Shown here piece by piece: positions 8,541 to 17,368 of a DNA stretch of 64,000 nt. Under the pieces are notes generated by a model. That model ran no database searches. It was given only the letters and a program-made list of their open reading frames with translations, and was not told the origin of the DNA. The translations under genes and the position numbers were made by a program. The stretch's first letter is position 1. The number at the start of each line of letters is the position of its first letter. This DNA is from Desulfovibrio sp. Marseille-P6017 (lineage in GTDB: Bacteria; Bacillota_A; Clostridia; Peptostreptococcales; Peptostreptococcaceae), in NCBI GenBank assembly GCA_900604495.1, contig UWOR01000006.1, positions 1-64,000 of the forward strand, read 5' to 3'.

Positions 8541-9129
8541 TCCTTTTATATTTTTTGTTTAATCTTTTAAAATAATACTCTTGTGACATTTCGTACTTAT
8601 GACAAGTTACTAGACTAGATATAGAAGAATGAAGGTTCTTCTTAAATACTCCTAAGTAGTTAAAACCAAGCTTCTCAAGAGATTTTCGTGAATAATTATT
8701 GTCTTCAAATGTAATCGCTATTATTTTTTGTAAATTAAGATCCTCAAATCCATATCTTAACATAGCTAAAGCTAACTCTGATGATAAATCAAGGCCCCAA
8801 TATTTAGGATTGATGCATATTCCTATTTCTCCTTCTTTAGAAGTGCTGGTTATGTTATTGAATCCTACATTACCTATAGTTTTACTATTCTCTTTGAATA
8901 CAACAGCGAAGTGACCGATATTTCCTTTTTTATAGTTGCTTAAAAAGAATGTTTTGATGAATCTTTTTGTATCTGCTATGGTATTGTGCTTTTGCATTGG
9001 GAGATATTTAACAACTTTGCTTTGACTGTAGTATTCAAACATATCATTTGCATCTTCTAATGTTGCAGGTCTTAATATACATCGATTAGTTTTTATAATT
9101 TTCATTTGAGGATAAGTATTGTTTTTCAT
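8533..9129 (-). CDS. GNAT-family N-acetyltransferase (RimJ/RimL-like)
   Basis: The 198-residue protein matches the Acetyltransf_3 branch: TNRCILRPATLEDANDMFEYY at the start, a central sheet with GNVGFNNI, an acetyl-CoA-binding region around PKYWGLDLSSELALAMLRYGF, and NNYSRKSLEKLGFNYLGVFKKN. These enzymes acetylate ribosomal proteins, antibiotics or other amines; the substrate cannot be read from sequence. I choose ATG 9129, six bases after AGGGGG; a TTG at 9135 sits on the RBS. It is the first gene of a two-gene unit with the LRR protein. Confidence 0.85.
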   Translation of the reverse strand: MKNNTYPQMKIIKTNRCILRPATLEDANDMFEYYSQSKVVKYLPMQKHNTIADTKRFIKTFFLSNYKKGNIGHFAVVFKENSKTIGNVGFNNITSTSKEGEIGICINPKYWGLDLSSELALAMLRYGFEDLNLQKIIAITFEDNNYSRKSLEKLGFNYLGVFKKNLHSSISSLVTCHKYEMSQEYYFKRLNKKYKRND

Positions 9130-9363
9130 ACTCAACCCCCTTTGAGTTTATATAACTTTCTATATACTTTATGATTTAGAGAATATATTCGTTCATAGAA
9201 ACATAAAATATATACTTTTATGCCATTTTTTAATAAATGCGTATTTTCAACGAGTTTATACTACGAAGTTTCTTTTATGTCAGTTATATGTCAGAATTTT
9301 AAACTGTTTTTTGTAGAAGTTTTATGATAAAATCATTTATATAAAACAATTTGGAGGAATAAC

Positions 9364-10479
9364 ATGAGTTTTGTTTTTATAAGAAAAAGAAGTAAAAACT
9401 ATATAGTTTATTTAGAATATAAAGATCCAGAGAGCGGAAAGAAAAAGCAGAAAAATATGGGATCATTCGAAAAGAAAAGAGATGCAAATAAAAGATTAGT
9501 TGAGTTAAAAGATGAAATTTATAATGATGACTTTTTAACTCCTAATAAGGTAACATTAAAAAATCACATATTAGAGTTTTTAGAAAAATATAAAGAAAAT
9601 CTATCTATAACTACATATAATAATTACCTTAGAATTTGTAATAAATATATAATCCCCATAATAGGAAGCATAAAATTAGAAGACTTAAAACCTATTCACA
9701 TACAAAACTATGTAGATGATTTAGTAGGAATATTAAGTCCTCAAACTATAAAAATACATATAAATATCTTAAATTTAGCTTTAAGAAGAGCTTATAGGCT
9801 TAAGTTAATTAGAGATAATGTAGTGGAATATATAGAAATTCCAAAGTCTAAAAAATTCAAAAATAAGATATACAATCAAGAAAATATGTTGAAATTATTG
9901 AACATATCTAAGAATACAGAGTTAGAGCTACCTATAGTGCTAGCTGTTGGATTGGGTTTGAGAATATCAGAAATATTAGGTTTAACTTGGGACAATATAG
10001 ATTTTGAAGAAAAGCATATAACAATAAATAAGATAACTGTACGCTCTAATGGAAAGGTTATTTTAAAAAGCCCTAAAACAGATGCATCTATAAGGACTAT
10101 ATCTGCTCCATTAGAAATCATAAACTTACTAAGAGAACACAAACGTAAATGCATAGAGCTTAAATTGAGAGGTATTATCAAAAAAGATAATAATTTTATA
10201 TTTTTTGATAATAATGGTATGCCTATAGCTCAAGATGTACTCAGCAGGAAGTTTTCTAGATTTTTAGAAAAAAATAATTTAGATCATATAAGATTTCATG
10301 ACTTAAGGCATTCTCATGTAACTTTACTTATAAACTCTAAAGTTCCCATAAAAGTGATATCAGAAAGAGTTGGTCATTCTAATATCAATACTACACTTAA
10401 TATATATTCTCATGTACTTAAAGAAATGGATAAAGAAGCTTCAGATAAAATTTCAGAAAGTCTATTTAAACTTAGTTAA
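9364..10479 (+). CDS. Phage/ICE-type tyrosine integrase, solitary
   Basis: The 371-residue protein has the three-part structure of phage and Tn916-type integrases: an N-terminal AP2-like arm-binding domain (VYLEYKDPESGKKKQKNMGSF), a SAM-like core-binding domain (about 60-160) and a catalytic domain with Arg (GLGLRISEIL), HDLRHSH, GHSNINTT and Tyr (NIYSHVL), all intact. TTTGGAGG precedes the ATG. No excisionase, repressor, structural or conjugation gene flanks it; both neighbours are chromosomal genes. It may be the last remnant of an element or belong to a very small one. Confidence 0.9.
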   Translation: MSFVFIRKRSKNYIVYLEYKDPESGKKKQKNMGSFEKKRDANKRLVELKDEIYNDDFLTPNKVTLKNHILEFLEKYKENLSITTYNNYLRICNKYIIPIIGSIKLEDLKPIHIQNYVDDLVGILSPQTIKIHINILNLALRRAYRLKLIRDNVVEYIEIPKSKKFKNKIYNQENMLKLLNISKNTELELPIVLAVGLGLRISEILGLTWDNIDFEEKHITINKITVRSNGKVILKSPKTDASIRTISAPLEIINLLREHKRKCIELKLRGIIKKDNNFIFFDNNGMPIAQDVLSRKFSRFLEKNNLDHIRFHDLRHSHVTLLINSKVPIKVISERVGHSNINTTLNIYSHVLKEMDKEASDKISESLFKLS

Positions 10480-10740
10480 CATAATATTAATATGGTAAAC
10501 ATAATAGGGAATCGTAAAAAAATCCACCTTCTATATTCGATTTTAAATACATTACAGAAAATACATAATGTATTTAATCGTAAAAAATACAAATGTCCTT
10601 AAAATCGATTTTAGAGGCTAATAATAGAAATTGCTAAAAATAAACAAAAAAATAGAAGTTTTTTAGATAATTTTCATAAAATTTATAAAAATTCGCTTAT
10701 CAAAACTAAGTTTAATAAATTACCAACTTTTTTTATATAA
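10480..10740. repeat. Repeat-bearing stretch downstream of the integrase
   Basis: Non-coding. AATCGTAAAAAA occurs near 10509 and recurs as AATCGTAAAAAAT near 10575. Between them a perfect 10-base inverted pair, AAATACATTA and TAATGTATTT, flanks a 12-base spacer. Such spaced repeats next to an integrase could be arm or att sites, but no attL/attR pair is identifiable. Confidence 0.35.
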
Positions 10741-10794
10741 AAAAATACTCTATGTTTAAAATAACTTTATTATGTAAACTTAGAGTATTTTTTT
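10741..10794 (-). terminator. Terminator of corA
   Basis: AAATACTCTA and GTTTA blocks pair with TAAAC and AGAGTATTT; the upstream arm overlaps the last corA codons. A T run follows on the minus strand. Confidence 0.75.
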
Positions 10795-11742
10795 GATTTT
10801 TAGTGTGATTAAACTTACAATGACAATTGCCAACATAATTAATAAAGTTATAAAATAAGAATAATGATTATTTAGTTCTGGCATATATTTGAAGTTCATA
10901 CCATATATACCGGTAATAATTGTAAGGGGAGAAGCTATACCTGTCAATATAGTAAGTTTTGTTATTAATGAATTAGTCTTCTCTGCTACTTGTGAAGAGT
11001 ATATGTCTAATAACCTATCAGCAAGTTCTCTTGTAGATATAGCAAAACTATATAGCTTATCTATCCCAAAATCAATATTTTGTAAATTTTCTAATGATAT
11101 ACCATGCTTTTTCATTTTAGAACTCTTCATATATCTTATATCCTCTTTTAATATCCTGTCACCAATGTATAGTAATGGTCTTGTGTTTTTTACTATAATT
11201 CTAGTTAAATTTCTTATTTCATTTATATCAGATATATTTTTATCTGATGTTCCATTCATTATATTGTCTTCCATTTCTAATATCATATCTTCTATTAATT
11301 CTAAATTTTCAAATCCATTTAGCATTATCTTTTTAAATATTAAATAGTTCACTCTATAAAGTACAACTGTAGGATTTGAATTTATAAACCTTTTATTACT
11401 CATCAAATCTTTTATATAATCGTATAAAAAATGATCTTCTTTCACAACTATTAATATAAACTTATCTGACAAATACATATTTATCTCTTCAAGAAGAAGT
11501 GTTCTTTTATCTAATTGGTATGTATTTAGACTTATAAAATCGTATTTTTCAAATATGTCTAACTTCATACTATCATCAAATTCTAAACACTCATCAAATG
11601 TAACTTCATCTATTTCTAATGTATCTTTTAATGACTTTAACTCATCTGGAGTACATAATATTAGATTATAGTTACTTTTTTTATAAGATGTATCATCAAT
11701 ATTATCTAACATTTCATTAGATGTTAAATCTAGTATATGCAT
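10780..11742 (-). CDS. corA: CorA-family magnesium transporter
   Basis: Pentameric inner-membrane channel for Mg2+ (or Co2+/Ni2+). The 320-residue protein has a long cytosolic N-terminal domain with helices rich in acidic residues. Two C-terminal membrane helices follow (about 258-276 and 292-312), with the family signature YGMNF after the first. The preceding segment (KLTILTGIASPLTIITGIYGMN) is typical of the first helix. Length is in the normal 300-330 range. Flanking genes are unrelated. No Mg-sensing leader is obvious upstream of the ATG. Confidence 0.9.
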   Translation of the reverse strand: MHILDLTSNEMLDNIDDTSYKKSNYNLILCTPDELKSLKDTLEIDEVTFDECLEFDDSMKLDIFEKYDFISLNTYQLDKRTLLLEEINMYLSDKFILIVVKEDHFLYDYIKDLMSNKRFINSNPTVVLYRVNYLIFKKIMLNGFENLELIEDMILEMEDNIMNGTSDKNISDINEIRNLTRIIVKNTRPLLYIGDRILKEDIRYMKSSKMKKHGISLENLQNIDFGIDKLYSFAISTRELADRLLDIYSSQVAEKTNSLITKLTILTGIASPLTIITGIYGMNFKYMPELNNHYSYFITLLIMLAIVIVSLITLKIKKIL

Positions 11743-11812
11743 ATAATCACCTTTTAAGATTTTTACGTCTTACTTTAATATGTGAGTTTTAGAATATTTT
11801 ATACTACAAAAG

Positions 11813-11842
11813 AAAAAAGAGAAGCTTAAGCTTCTCTTTTTT
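11813..11842 (-). terminator. Terminator of the ispH operon
   Basis: AAAAAGAGAAGCTT and AAGCTTCTCTTTTT form a perfect hairpin with a flanking T run at the end of ispH. Confidence 0.9.
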
Positions 11843-12680
11843 ATATAGATTGGATAAAATCTATAACTTGCGATATTATCCAATCTGGAGTTGATGCACC
11901 AGCTGTAACACCAATTACATTGTATTTACCTAAATCTTCTTTATTTAGTTCATCTTTCGTTTCTATTGCAAATGTAGGAACTATATCCTTACATATATCT
12001 ACAAGTTTTTGAGTATTTGAACTATGTTTACCACCTATAACGATCATACAATCTACTTCATTGGATAATTCTCTAGCTGATTGTTGTCTTTCTTTTGTAG
12101 CTGAGCATATTGTATTTTTATATATAACATCATCTAATATTTTTGAAAGTTTATCTACTATAGAATTATATAATTCAGGATTTATTGTCGTTTGAGATAC
12201 AACACAGTATTTTTTATTTAAATCAAAGTCTATATCATCGATTTCATTTAAAGTTTTTATTATAATAGCATCTTCTTTGCACCATCCATTTATACCTATT
12301 ACCTCAGGATGGTTTTTATCTCCGATCACTATTATCTTGTAACCTTTATCACTATAGTCTTTAGCTAGATTATGAATCTTTTTTACAAAAGGACAAGTTG
12401 TATCTATAATAGTAATTTCTTTACTTTCAGACTTTGTATATACACTTTCTCCAACACCATGAGATCTTATTATTACACTTTCATTAGATGGTATTTCATT
12501 TAGATTATCAACTGTCTTAAGGCCTTTTTCTTCATACTTTGATACAGCTTGCTTATTATGAATAAGTGGACCTAAGGCATATACTCCACTGTCTCTTTGT
12601 TCTAATTCGTTCCAAGCCATATTCATAGCTCTTTTTACACCGAAGCAAAAGCCAGCATTTTTAGATATTTTAACTTTCAT
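11841..12680 (-). CDS. ispH: 4-Hydroxy-3-methylbut-2-enyl diphosphate reductase
   Basis: The last step of the MEP pathway: [4Fe-4S] enzyme making IPP and DMAPP for quinones, bactoprenol and tRNA modification. The 279 residues carry the three cluster cysteines: Cys12 (NAGFCFGVKRAM), Cys in DTTCPFVKKIH near 97, and Cys in NTICSATKERQ near 192. HNKQAV and IRSHGVG substrate motifs are also present. Some Clostridia fuse an S1 domain to this protein; here it ends at the LytB domain. It is the final gene of a run with plsC, cmk, aroH, a flavoprotein and a phosphatase, and starts 10 bases after plsC. Confidence 0.96.
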   Translation of the reverse strand: MKVKISKNAGFCFGVKRAMNMAWNELEQRDSGVYALGPLIHNKQAVSKYEEKGLKTVDNLNEIPSNESVIIRSHGVGESVYTKSESKEITIIDTTCPFVKKIHNLAKDYSDKGYKIIVIGDKNHPEVIGINGWCKEDAIIIKTLNEIDDIDFDLNKKYCVVSQTTINPELYNSIVDKLSKILDDVIYKNTICSATKERQQSARELSNEVDCMIVIGGKHSSNTQKLVDICKDIVPTFAIETKDELNKEDLGKYNVIGVTAGASTPDWIISQVIDFIQSI

Positions 12681-12690
12681 ATGTTATCTC

Positions 12691-13287
12691 CTATTTTGAA
12701 TTTATATAGTAGTTTTCCTTTATTACTTCTAATATATTTTGAGATAATCTCTCATAATCTTTAGTAGTAAGTTTTTCTCTATAATATTCTTCAAATGATA
12801 TAGGTTTATCTATATATATAGTAACCCTATTAAATAGTTTATAATTGGATATTATAGATATAGGAACCACTACAGCTTTTCCTTTTATTGCAAACATAGA
12901 TAAACCAGCTTTAGCTTCTCCAAATCCTGGTTCTTTAATTCTTGTTCCTTCAGGGAATATACCTAATACATACCCATTTTTTATAGCTTTTAAAATATTT
13001 TTTATAGTAGATATATCAGGGTTTTCTCTATTTATAGGTATAACATTTAATTTATCTAAAATATAAGATAATGGTTTTATTTTAAATAATTCCTTTTTTG
13101 CAACTGCAGCTACTTCTCTATTTTCAATTGCAGCTGCAATAAATATTGAGTCCAGGTTAGACTTATGATTAGCTGCAACTACTAAGTTACCTTCATTAGG
13201 AATATTTTCAGCCCCTATGACTCTATATTTAAAAAATGTTTTAGAAAATAATTTAAATGATTTAATTGTAAATTTATAAAAATTCAT
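12691..13287 (-). CDS. plsC: 1-Acyl-sn-glycerol-3-phosphate acyltransferase
   Basis: Acylates lysophosphatidic acid at position 2 to give phosphatidic acid for membrane lipid synthesis. The 198-residue protein has the catalytic NHKSNLDSIF (NHX4D) around residue 41, FPEGTR near 113 and a membrane-interacting N-terminus. Spacing of the motifs is standard for PlsC. It sits between cmk and ispH with gaps of fewer than 20 bases, consistent with co-transcription. A cmk-plsC-ispH order is common in Clostridia. Confidence 0.93.
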   Translation of the reverse strand: MNFYKFTIKSFKLFSKTFFKYRVIGAENIPNEGNLVVAANHKSNLDSIFIAAAIENREVAAVAKKELFKIKPLSYILDKLNVIPINRENPDISTIKNILKAIKNGYVLGIFPEGTRIKEPGFGEAKAGLSMFAIKGKAVVVPISIISNYKLFNRVTIYIDKPISFEEYYREKLTTKDYERLSQNILEVIKENYYINSK

Positions 13288-13304
13288 TCTATCTCCCCTT
13301 ATAT

Positions 13305-13955
13305 TTAAAGACTTACTTTCGCTAAAACAGACTCAACTACTTCAGTTATACTTTTTCCAGTAGTATCTATTTCTATAGCATCATCAGCTTTTACTAACGG
13401 AGCAAATTCTCTATTAGAATCTATTTCATCTCTCTTTATTATATCTTTTATTATTTCTTCTAAAGATGTTTCATATCCTTTTTCAGTAAGTTCTTTGAAA
13501 CGTCTCATTCCTCTTTCTTCTGGTGTTGCTACTAAGAAGAATTTGTAGTCTGCATTAGGGAATACATAAGAACCTATATCTCTTCCATCTAATATAACAG
13601 AGTTTCTTTGACCTATTTCTCTTTGGACATCTACCATAAGATATCTAACTTCTTTTATTTTAGCTACATTTGAAACATTATTGCTAACTTCCATAGTTCT
13701 TATTTCTTCTTTAACAACTTCTTTATCTAGATATAGGTTATTGTCTCTAAAGTCTATGTCAGTATTCTTAGCTATCTTTATAACTTCTTCCTCATTATTT
13801 ATATCTATGTTGTTTTTTAAACATTTATAAGTTATAGCTCTATACATAGCTCCTGTATCTATATAGTTTATATTTAGCTTTTCTGCTATTATCTTCGCTA
13901 TTGTACTTTTTCCTGCGCCTGCTGGTCCATCAACTGCTATTACTAAATTATTCAT
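13305..13955 (-). CDS. cmk: Cytidylate kinase
   Basis: Phosphorylates CMP and dCMP with ATP. The 216 residues include the P-loop GPAGAGKST (10-18), NINYIDTGAMYRAIT (CMP-binding, about 30-44), DGRDIGSYVFPNADYKFF near 120, and the mobile lid with REFAPLVKADDAIEIDTTG. These are diagnostic of Cmk rather than adenylate kinase. The ATG is preceded by AGGAGAAA. It is in the conserved cluster between aroH (26-base gap) and plsC. Confidence 0.96.
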   Translation of the reverse strand: MNNLVIAVDGPAGAGKSTIAKIIAEKLNINYIDTGAMYRAITYKCLKNNIDINNEEEVIKIAKNTDIDFRDNNLYLDKEVVKEEIRTMEVSNNVSNVAKIKEVRYLMVDVQREIGQRNSVILDGRDIGSYVFPNADYKFFLVATPEERGMRRFKELTEKGYETSLEEIIKDIIKRDEIDSNREFAPLVKADDAIEIDTTGKSITEVVESVLAKVSL

Positions 13956-13981
13956 ACTTGTTTCTCCTATTTTGTCTAATT

Positions 13982-14347
13982 TTATTTTATTAAATCCGGT
14001 CTTAAAATTTTAGCTTCATTTAAATAAATATGATTTATATCTTTTTTTTCTTTTTTGCTATTAATATAAATTAATACTCTTATACATTTTCTTAAACTTC
14101 CAACTATATATTTTTCTTCAAAATTTAGTAAAGGTATATCAATTAATTCTAAATTCTCTCTAACAGCAACTGCCGGATATGCTGCATCTAAATCACTTGT
14201 CATAGTGAAGCACATACTTATTATATCATCGCTATGTAAACCATTACTTTTTATTATATCATTTATAAGCAATGTTGTTTCTTTTAAAATATCTTCTTTG
14301 GTATTGTAATTAACCGTTGTCGCTCCTCTTATTGCTAAAACTTTCAT
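13982..14347 (-). CDS. aroH: Chorismate mutase, AroH class
   Basis: Converts chorismate to prephenate for Phe and Tyr synthesis. The 121 residues fit the trimeric AroH fold (about 120 residues) rather than the helical AroQ type. Recognisable parts are MKVLAIRGATTV at the N-terminus (Arg7), CFTMTSDLDAAYPAVAVRE in the middle, and the CIRVLIYINS strand containing the catalytic-site Arg. It is a stand-alone mutase placed between a flavoprotein gene and cmk; the mechanism of its regulation is not visible here. Confidence 0.93.
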   Translation of the reverse strand: MKVLAIRGATTVNYNTKEDILKETTLLINDIIKSNGLHSDDIISMCFTMTSDLDAAYPAVAVRENLELIDIPLLNFEEKYIVGSLRKCIRVLIYINSKKEKKDINHIYLNEAKILRPDLIK

Positions 14348-14357
14348 AATATATCAC

Positions 14358-15563
14358 CTATACACTTAATCCTGCAAGATAACCTGTTGAAAATGCTATT
14401 TGTAGATTATACCCACCTGTTTCAGCATCTATATCAATAACTTCTCCTGTAAGATATAAATTTTTGATTATTTTAGATTCTAAAGTAGATGAATTTATTT
14501 CTTTAACAGAAATACCTCCGCTAGTTACTTGAGAAGCTTTTATACTTAAAGAACCATTACAAGTAAGCTGCATATTCTTTAAATACTCTAGAATTCTATT
14601 TTCATCTTTTTTAGATAGTTCATTAGCTTTTTTATCACTTAAGTTAAGGACATCAAATATTGCCTTTAAGAAATTTTGAGGAAGAACTCCTTTTAAATTA
14701 TTAATTACATTTTTATTAGGATTTTCTCTTAAAATACTAGAGAGTTCTTCTATACTCATATTAGGTAAAGTATCTATTGTAAGTATTACCTTTCCATTGG
14801 AAAGCATTTTATTAATATATGATGACATTATAAGTACACAAGGTCCAGTAATGCCGAAATGTGCAAATAACATATCTCCTACTTTAGATATCTTTTTCTT
14901 TTTACAAGATAATTCGACTTTTTGAAGTGATATTCCTTGTAAGTTTTTTATCCAATGCTCCTCTATAGTAAGAGGAATTAAAGCTGGGTAAATTTGAGTT
15001 ACAGTATGGTTATATCTTTTTAAAATATCATACATCAAACCATCAGAACCAGTACTTTCATAACTCTTACCACCAGTAGAGATAATAACCTTATCTGCAA
15101 ATATACGCTTATTATTTTCAGTTATAACTCCTACTACAATACTATCTTCAACTATAAGATCAACTACTTTTGTATTATACATTATATTTACGTTGTTACT
15201 TATTAAATCATGTTGTAAAGTATTTATTACTTCTTCAGCTTTGTCACTTTTAGTATAAACTTTTTGGTCGTTATGTTCTTCAACTTTGTACTCTAAGTTT
15301 TTATTAGAAAAATAGTTTAATAAATCTCTATTTGTAAATGTATAAAAACTACTATATAAGAATTTTTTATTATTAACTACCTTCTCAAAGAATTCTTCAA
15401 TATCTCTATTATTAGTTATATTGCATCTTCCTCCACCAGTTAACTTAAGTTTCTTTCCTAACTCACTATTTCTTTCTATTAATGTAACCTCATGTTGTTT
15501 TGAAGCTGTTAGAGCTGCCATCATACCAGATGGTCCTCCTCCAACTACTATAACTTTTGCCAT
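14358..15563 (-). CDS. HI0933-family flavoprotein oxidoreductase (YhiN-like)
   Basis: The 401-residue protein has an N-terminal FAD-binding GGGPSGMMAALTAS motif, KLKLTGGGRCNITNN (the family hallmark near 40-55), KVIISTGGKSYESTGSDG near 165, and a C-terminal GEVIDIDAETGGYNLQIAFSTGYLAG block that completes the FAD site. All are typical of the HI0933/YhiN family, whose substrates are mostly unknown; one clostridial member (BaiN) has been linked to bile-acid reduction. I make no substrate call. It lies in the cmk cluster, 10 bases upstream of aroH. Confidence 0.88.
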   Translation of the reverse strand: MAKVIVVGGGPSGMMAALTASKQHEVTLIERNSELGKKLKLTGGGRCNITNNRDIEEFFEKVVNNKKFLYSSFYTFTNRDLLNYFSNKNLEYKVEEHNDQKVYTKSDKAEEVINTLQHDLISNNVNIMYNTKVVDLIVEDSIVVGVITENNKRIFADKVIISTGGKSYESTGSDGLMYDILKRYNHTVTQIYPALIPLTIEEHWIKNLQGISLQKVELSCKKKKISKVGDMLFAHFGITGPCVLIMSSYINKMLSNGKVILTIDTLPNMSIEELSSILRENPNKNVINNLKGVLPQNFLKAIFDVLNLSDKKANELSKKDENRILEYLKNMQLTCNGSLSIKASQVTSGGISVKEINSSTLESKIIKNLYLTGEVIDIDAETGGYNLQIAFSTGYLAGLSV

Positions 15564-15577
15564 ATAGGTACTCTCCT

Positions 15578-16219
15578 TTATTCTAATGCTGATTTATTGG
15601 TATTGTAATTAGTCTTAAAATGGCTTGTATCATTCATTTTTATAACAACAGGACCATAGTTTCTAAATTCAACAATATTTAAAGCTGTATTATCTTGTTT
15701 TATTCTATATATATTTTCAAGTCCTGAAGCTAAACAAGATAAAAGAATAACTCTTACAGTTACTGAATGACTTACTAAGACTATATGCTTATTATCATAC
15801 TTTTCATTTAATTCTGTTATAAATTCATTAACTCTATCTCTAATTATAGATAAGGTTTCTCCACCTGGAATATCTACTAAGTGAGGAGAGTTTCTCCATA
15901 TACTATACATGTCACCATAAGTTTCTTTTATTTCATCTATTAATAAGCCTTCCCATACACCAAATCCCATTTCTCTTAAACTTGAAGTTTGCTTAGCTTC
16001 TAGATTTAATTCATTTGCAATTATATCTGCAGTTTCTATAGCTCTACCTAAATCACTAGTATATATATAATTAATAGGATATTTTTTCATACTCTTGGCA
16101 AGTGTTGATGCTTGCTCTTTACCTTTTTGTGTTAGATTAGAGTTTCCATGTCCTTGAGTTTTACCTAGTATATTCCAATTAGTTTCACCATGTCTTACTA
16201 TGTAAAATGTATTTGCCAT
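15578..16219 (-). CDS. Histidine phosphatase family protein
   Basis: The 213-residue protein has the catalytic RHGETNWN (phospho-histidine acceptor near residue 10), the helper Arg in SDLGRAIETADI near 57, the acidic residue in REMGFGVWEG near 84 and the second catalytic His in VLVSHSVTVRVIL near 150. This is the phosphoglycerate-mutase/CobC branch. The exact substrate (sugar phosphate, alpha-ribazole phosphate or other) is not readable, and no cobalamin genes are adjacent. It is the first gene of the run ending in ispH. AGGAGG precedes the ATG. Confidence 0.88.
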   Translation of the reverse strand: MANTFYIVRHGETNWNILGKTQGHGNSNLTQKGKEQASTLAKSMKKYPINYIYTSDLGRAIETADIIANELNLEAKQTSSLREMGFGVWEGLLIDEIKETYGDMYSIWRNSPHLVDIPGGETLSIIRDRVNEFITELNEKYDNKHIVLVSHSVTVRVILLSCLASGLENIYRIKQDNTALNIVEFRNYGPVVIKMNDTSHFKTNYNTNKSALE

Positions 16220-16428
16220 AATGCCCTCCTAAATCATCTTTTATTTATTTTTAGCTTTTACCAACTTTTTATTATATCATATATTATTTAATAAAGATAT
16301 TTTAACTTTGAATTCGAGTATATGACTGAGGTTATTGGTTAAGTTAAACATATAAGTTATAAGAAGGTATGAAATTAATTTAATAGAAATATATATAATA
16401 TAAATTTTATAACTGGAGGAAGGGCAAT

Positions 16429-17280
16429 ATGAAAAATACAAAACTAAGTATTAGTGATGTTTTTATATTAATTATAGGTTGCTTACTTATGGCAATATCT
16501 ATAAATATGTTTTTTGATCCTCATGATATAGCGCCAGGTGGGTTAACAGGGGTATCTATATTAGTAAGTACACTTACAGGAATACCTATTTGGCTAATTA
16601 ATATAAGTGTAGATATACCTCTTTTTTTATTTGCTTATAGAATTTTAAGTAAAAAAGATTCATTTAAAACAGCTTTAGGTATAACATTTCTTACCTTATC
16701 ATTAAAATTAACAGAAGGATTAGGATCTATTCATATAACAAATGATGTTTTATTATCAACTATATCAGGTGCAATTATAATGGGTATTTCCTTAGGATTA
16801 ATATTTAGAATAAATGGTAGTACAGGTGGAACCGATTTAATTGGGGTATTAGCTAATAAATTTATGCCATCTATTAGTATATCGATGCTTATGGGATGTG
16901 CTGATGGAGTAATAGTAATTCTTTCTGGTATAGTAAGTGGAAATATAGAAATTGCTCTTTATTCTGCTATAGCATTATATATAATTGTAAAGGTAAGTGA
17001 TATTATAGTAGAAGGTATAAATACATCAAGTTCTTTCACTATAATATCTGATAAATATCAAGAAATAGGAAGCTCAATTATGGAAGAACTTGATAGAGGA
17101 GCTACTATTTTAAAAGGAGAAGGATTCTATACTAAAAATAATAAAAATGTACTTTTAGTTGTAGTATCAAAAAAACAAGTTGTAACTATGAAAAAGTTGG
17201 TAAAGACTATAGACCCAAATGCTTTTATAATAATAAGTGATACATTTGAAACAATAGGAGAAGGATTTAAAAGACTTTAA
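16429..17280 (+). CDS. YitT-family membrane protein
   Basis: The 283-residue protein has five or six hydrophobic segments in the first 200 residues, with the DUF161 signature (DPHDIAPGGLTGVSI near 29-43 and GGTDLIGVLANK near 131). A C-terminal soluble DUF2179 domain follows (KGEGFYTKNNKNVLLVVVSKKQ, then IDPNAFIIISDTFETIGEGF). These proteins are widespread in Firmicutes with no settled function. GGAGG lies 10 bases before the ATG. It stands alone and is convergent with clpB. Confidence 0.88.
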   Translation: MKNTKLSISDVFILIIGCLLMAISINMFFDPHDIAPGGLTGVSILVSTLTGIPIWLINISVDIPLFLFAYRILSKKDSFKTALGITFLTLSLKLTEGLGSIHITNDVLLSTISGAIIMGISLGLIFRINGSTGGTDLIGVLANKFMPSISISMLMGCADGVIVILSGIVSGNIEIALYSAIALYIIVKVSDIIVEGINTSSSFTIISDKYQEIGSSIMEELDRGATILKGEGFYTKNNKNVLLVVVSKKQVVTMKKLVKTIDPNAFIIISDTFETIGEGFKRL

Positions 17281-17292
17281 TTAAATGCATAT

Positions 17293-17342
17293 AAAAAATA
17301 GCAATATGTTTAGATTTAGTACACTAACATATTGCTATTTTT
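17293..17342. terminator. Bidirectional terminator between the YitT gene and clpB
   Basis: AAAAAATAGCAATATGTT pairs with AACATATTGCTATTTTTA across a 14-base loop; A and T tracts are on both sides. Confidence 0.85.
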
Positions 17343-17368
17343 ATTATTTATCTAAAGTGATATATTAT

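Noticed and set aside
10761..10782. TTATGTAAACT, identical to one half of the Bacillus dif site, near the integrase
   Set aside because: It is one arm of the corA terminator hairpin (GTTTA pairs with TAAAC) and lacks the other dif half-site.
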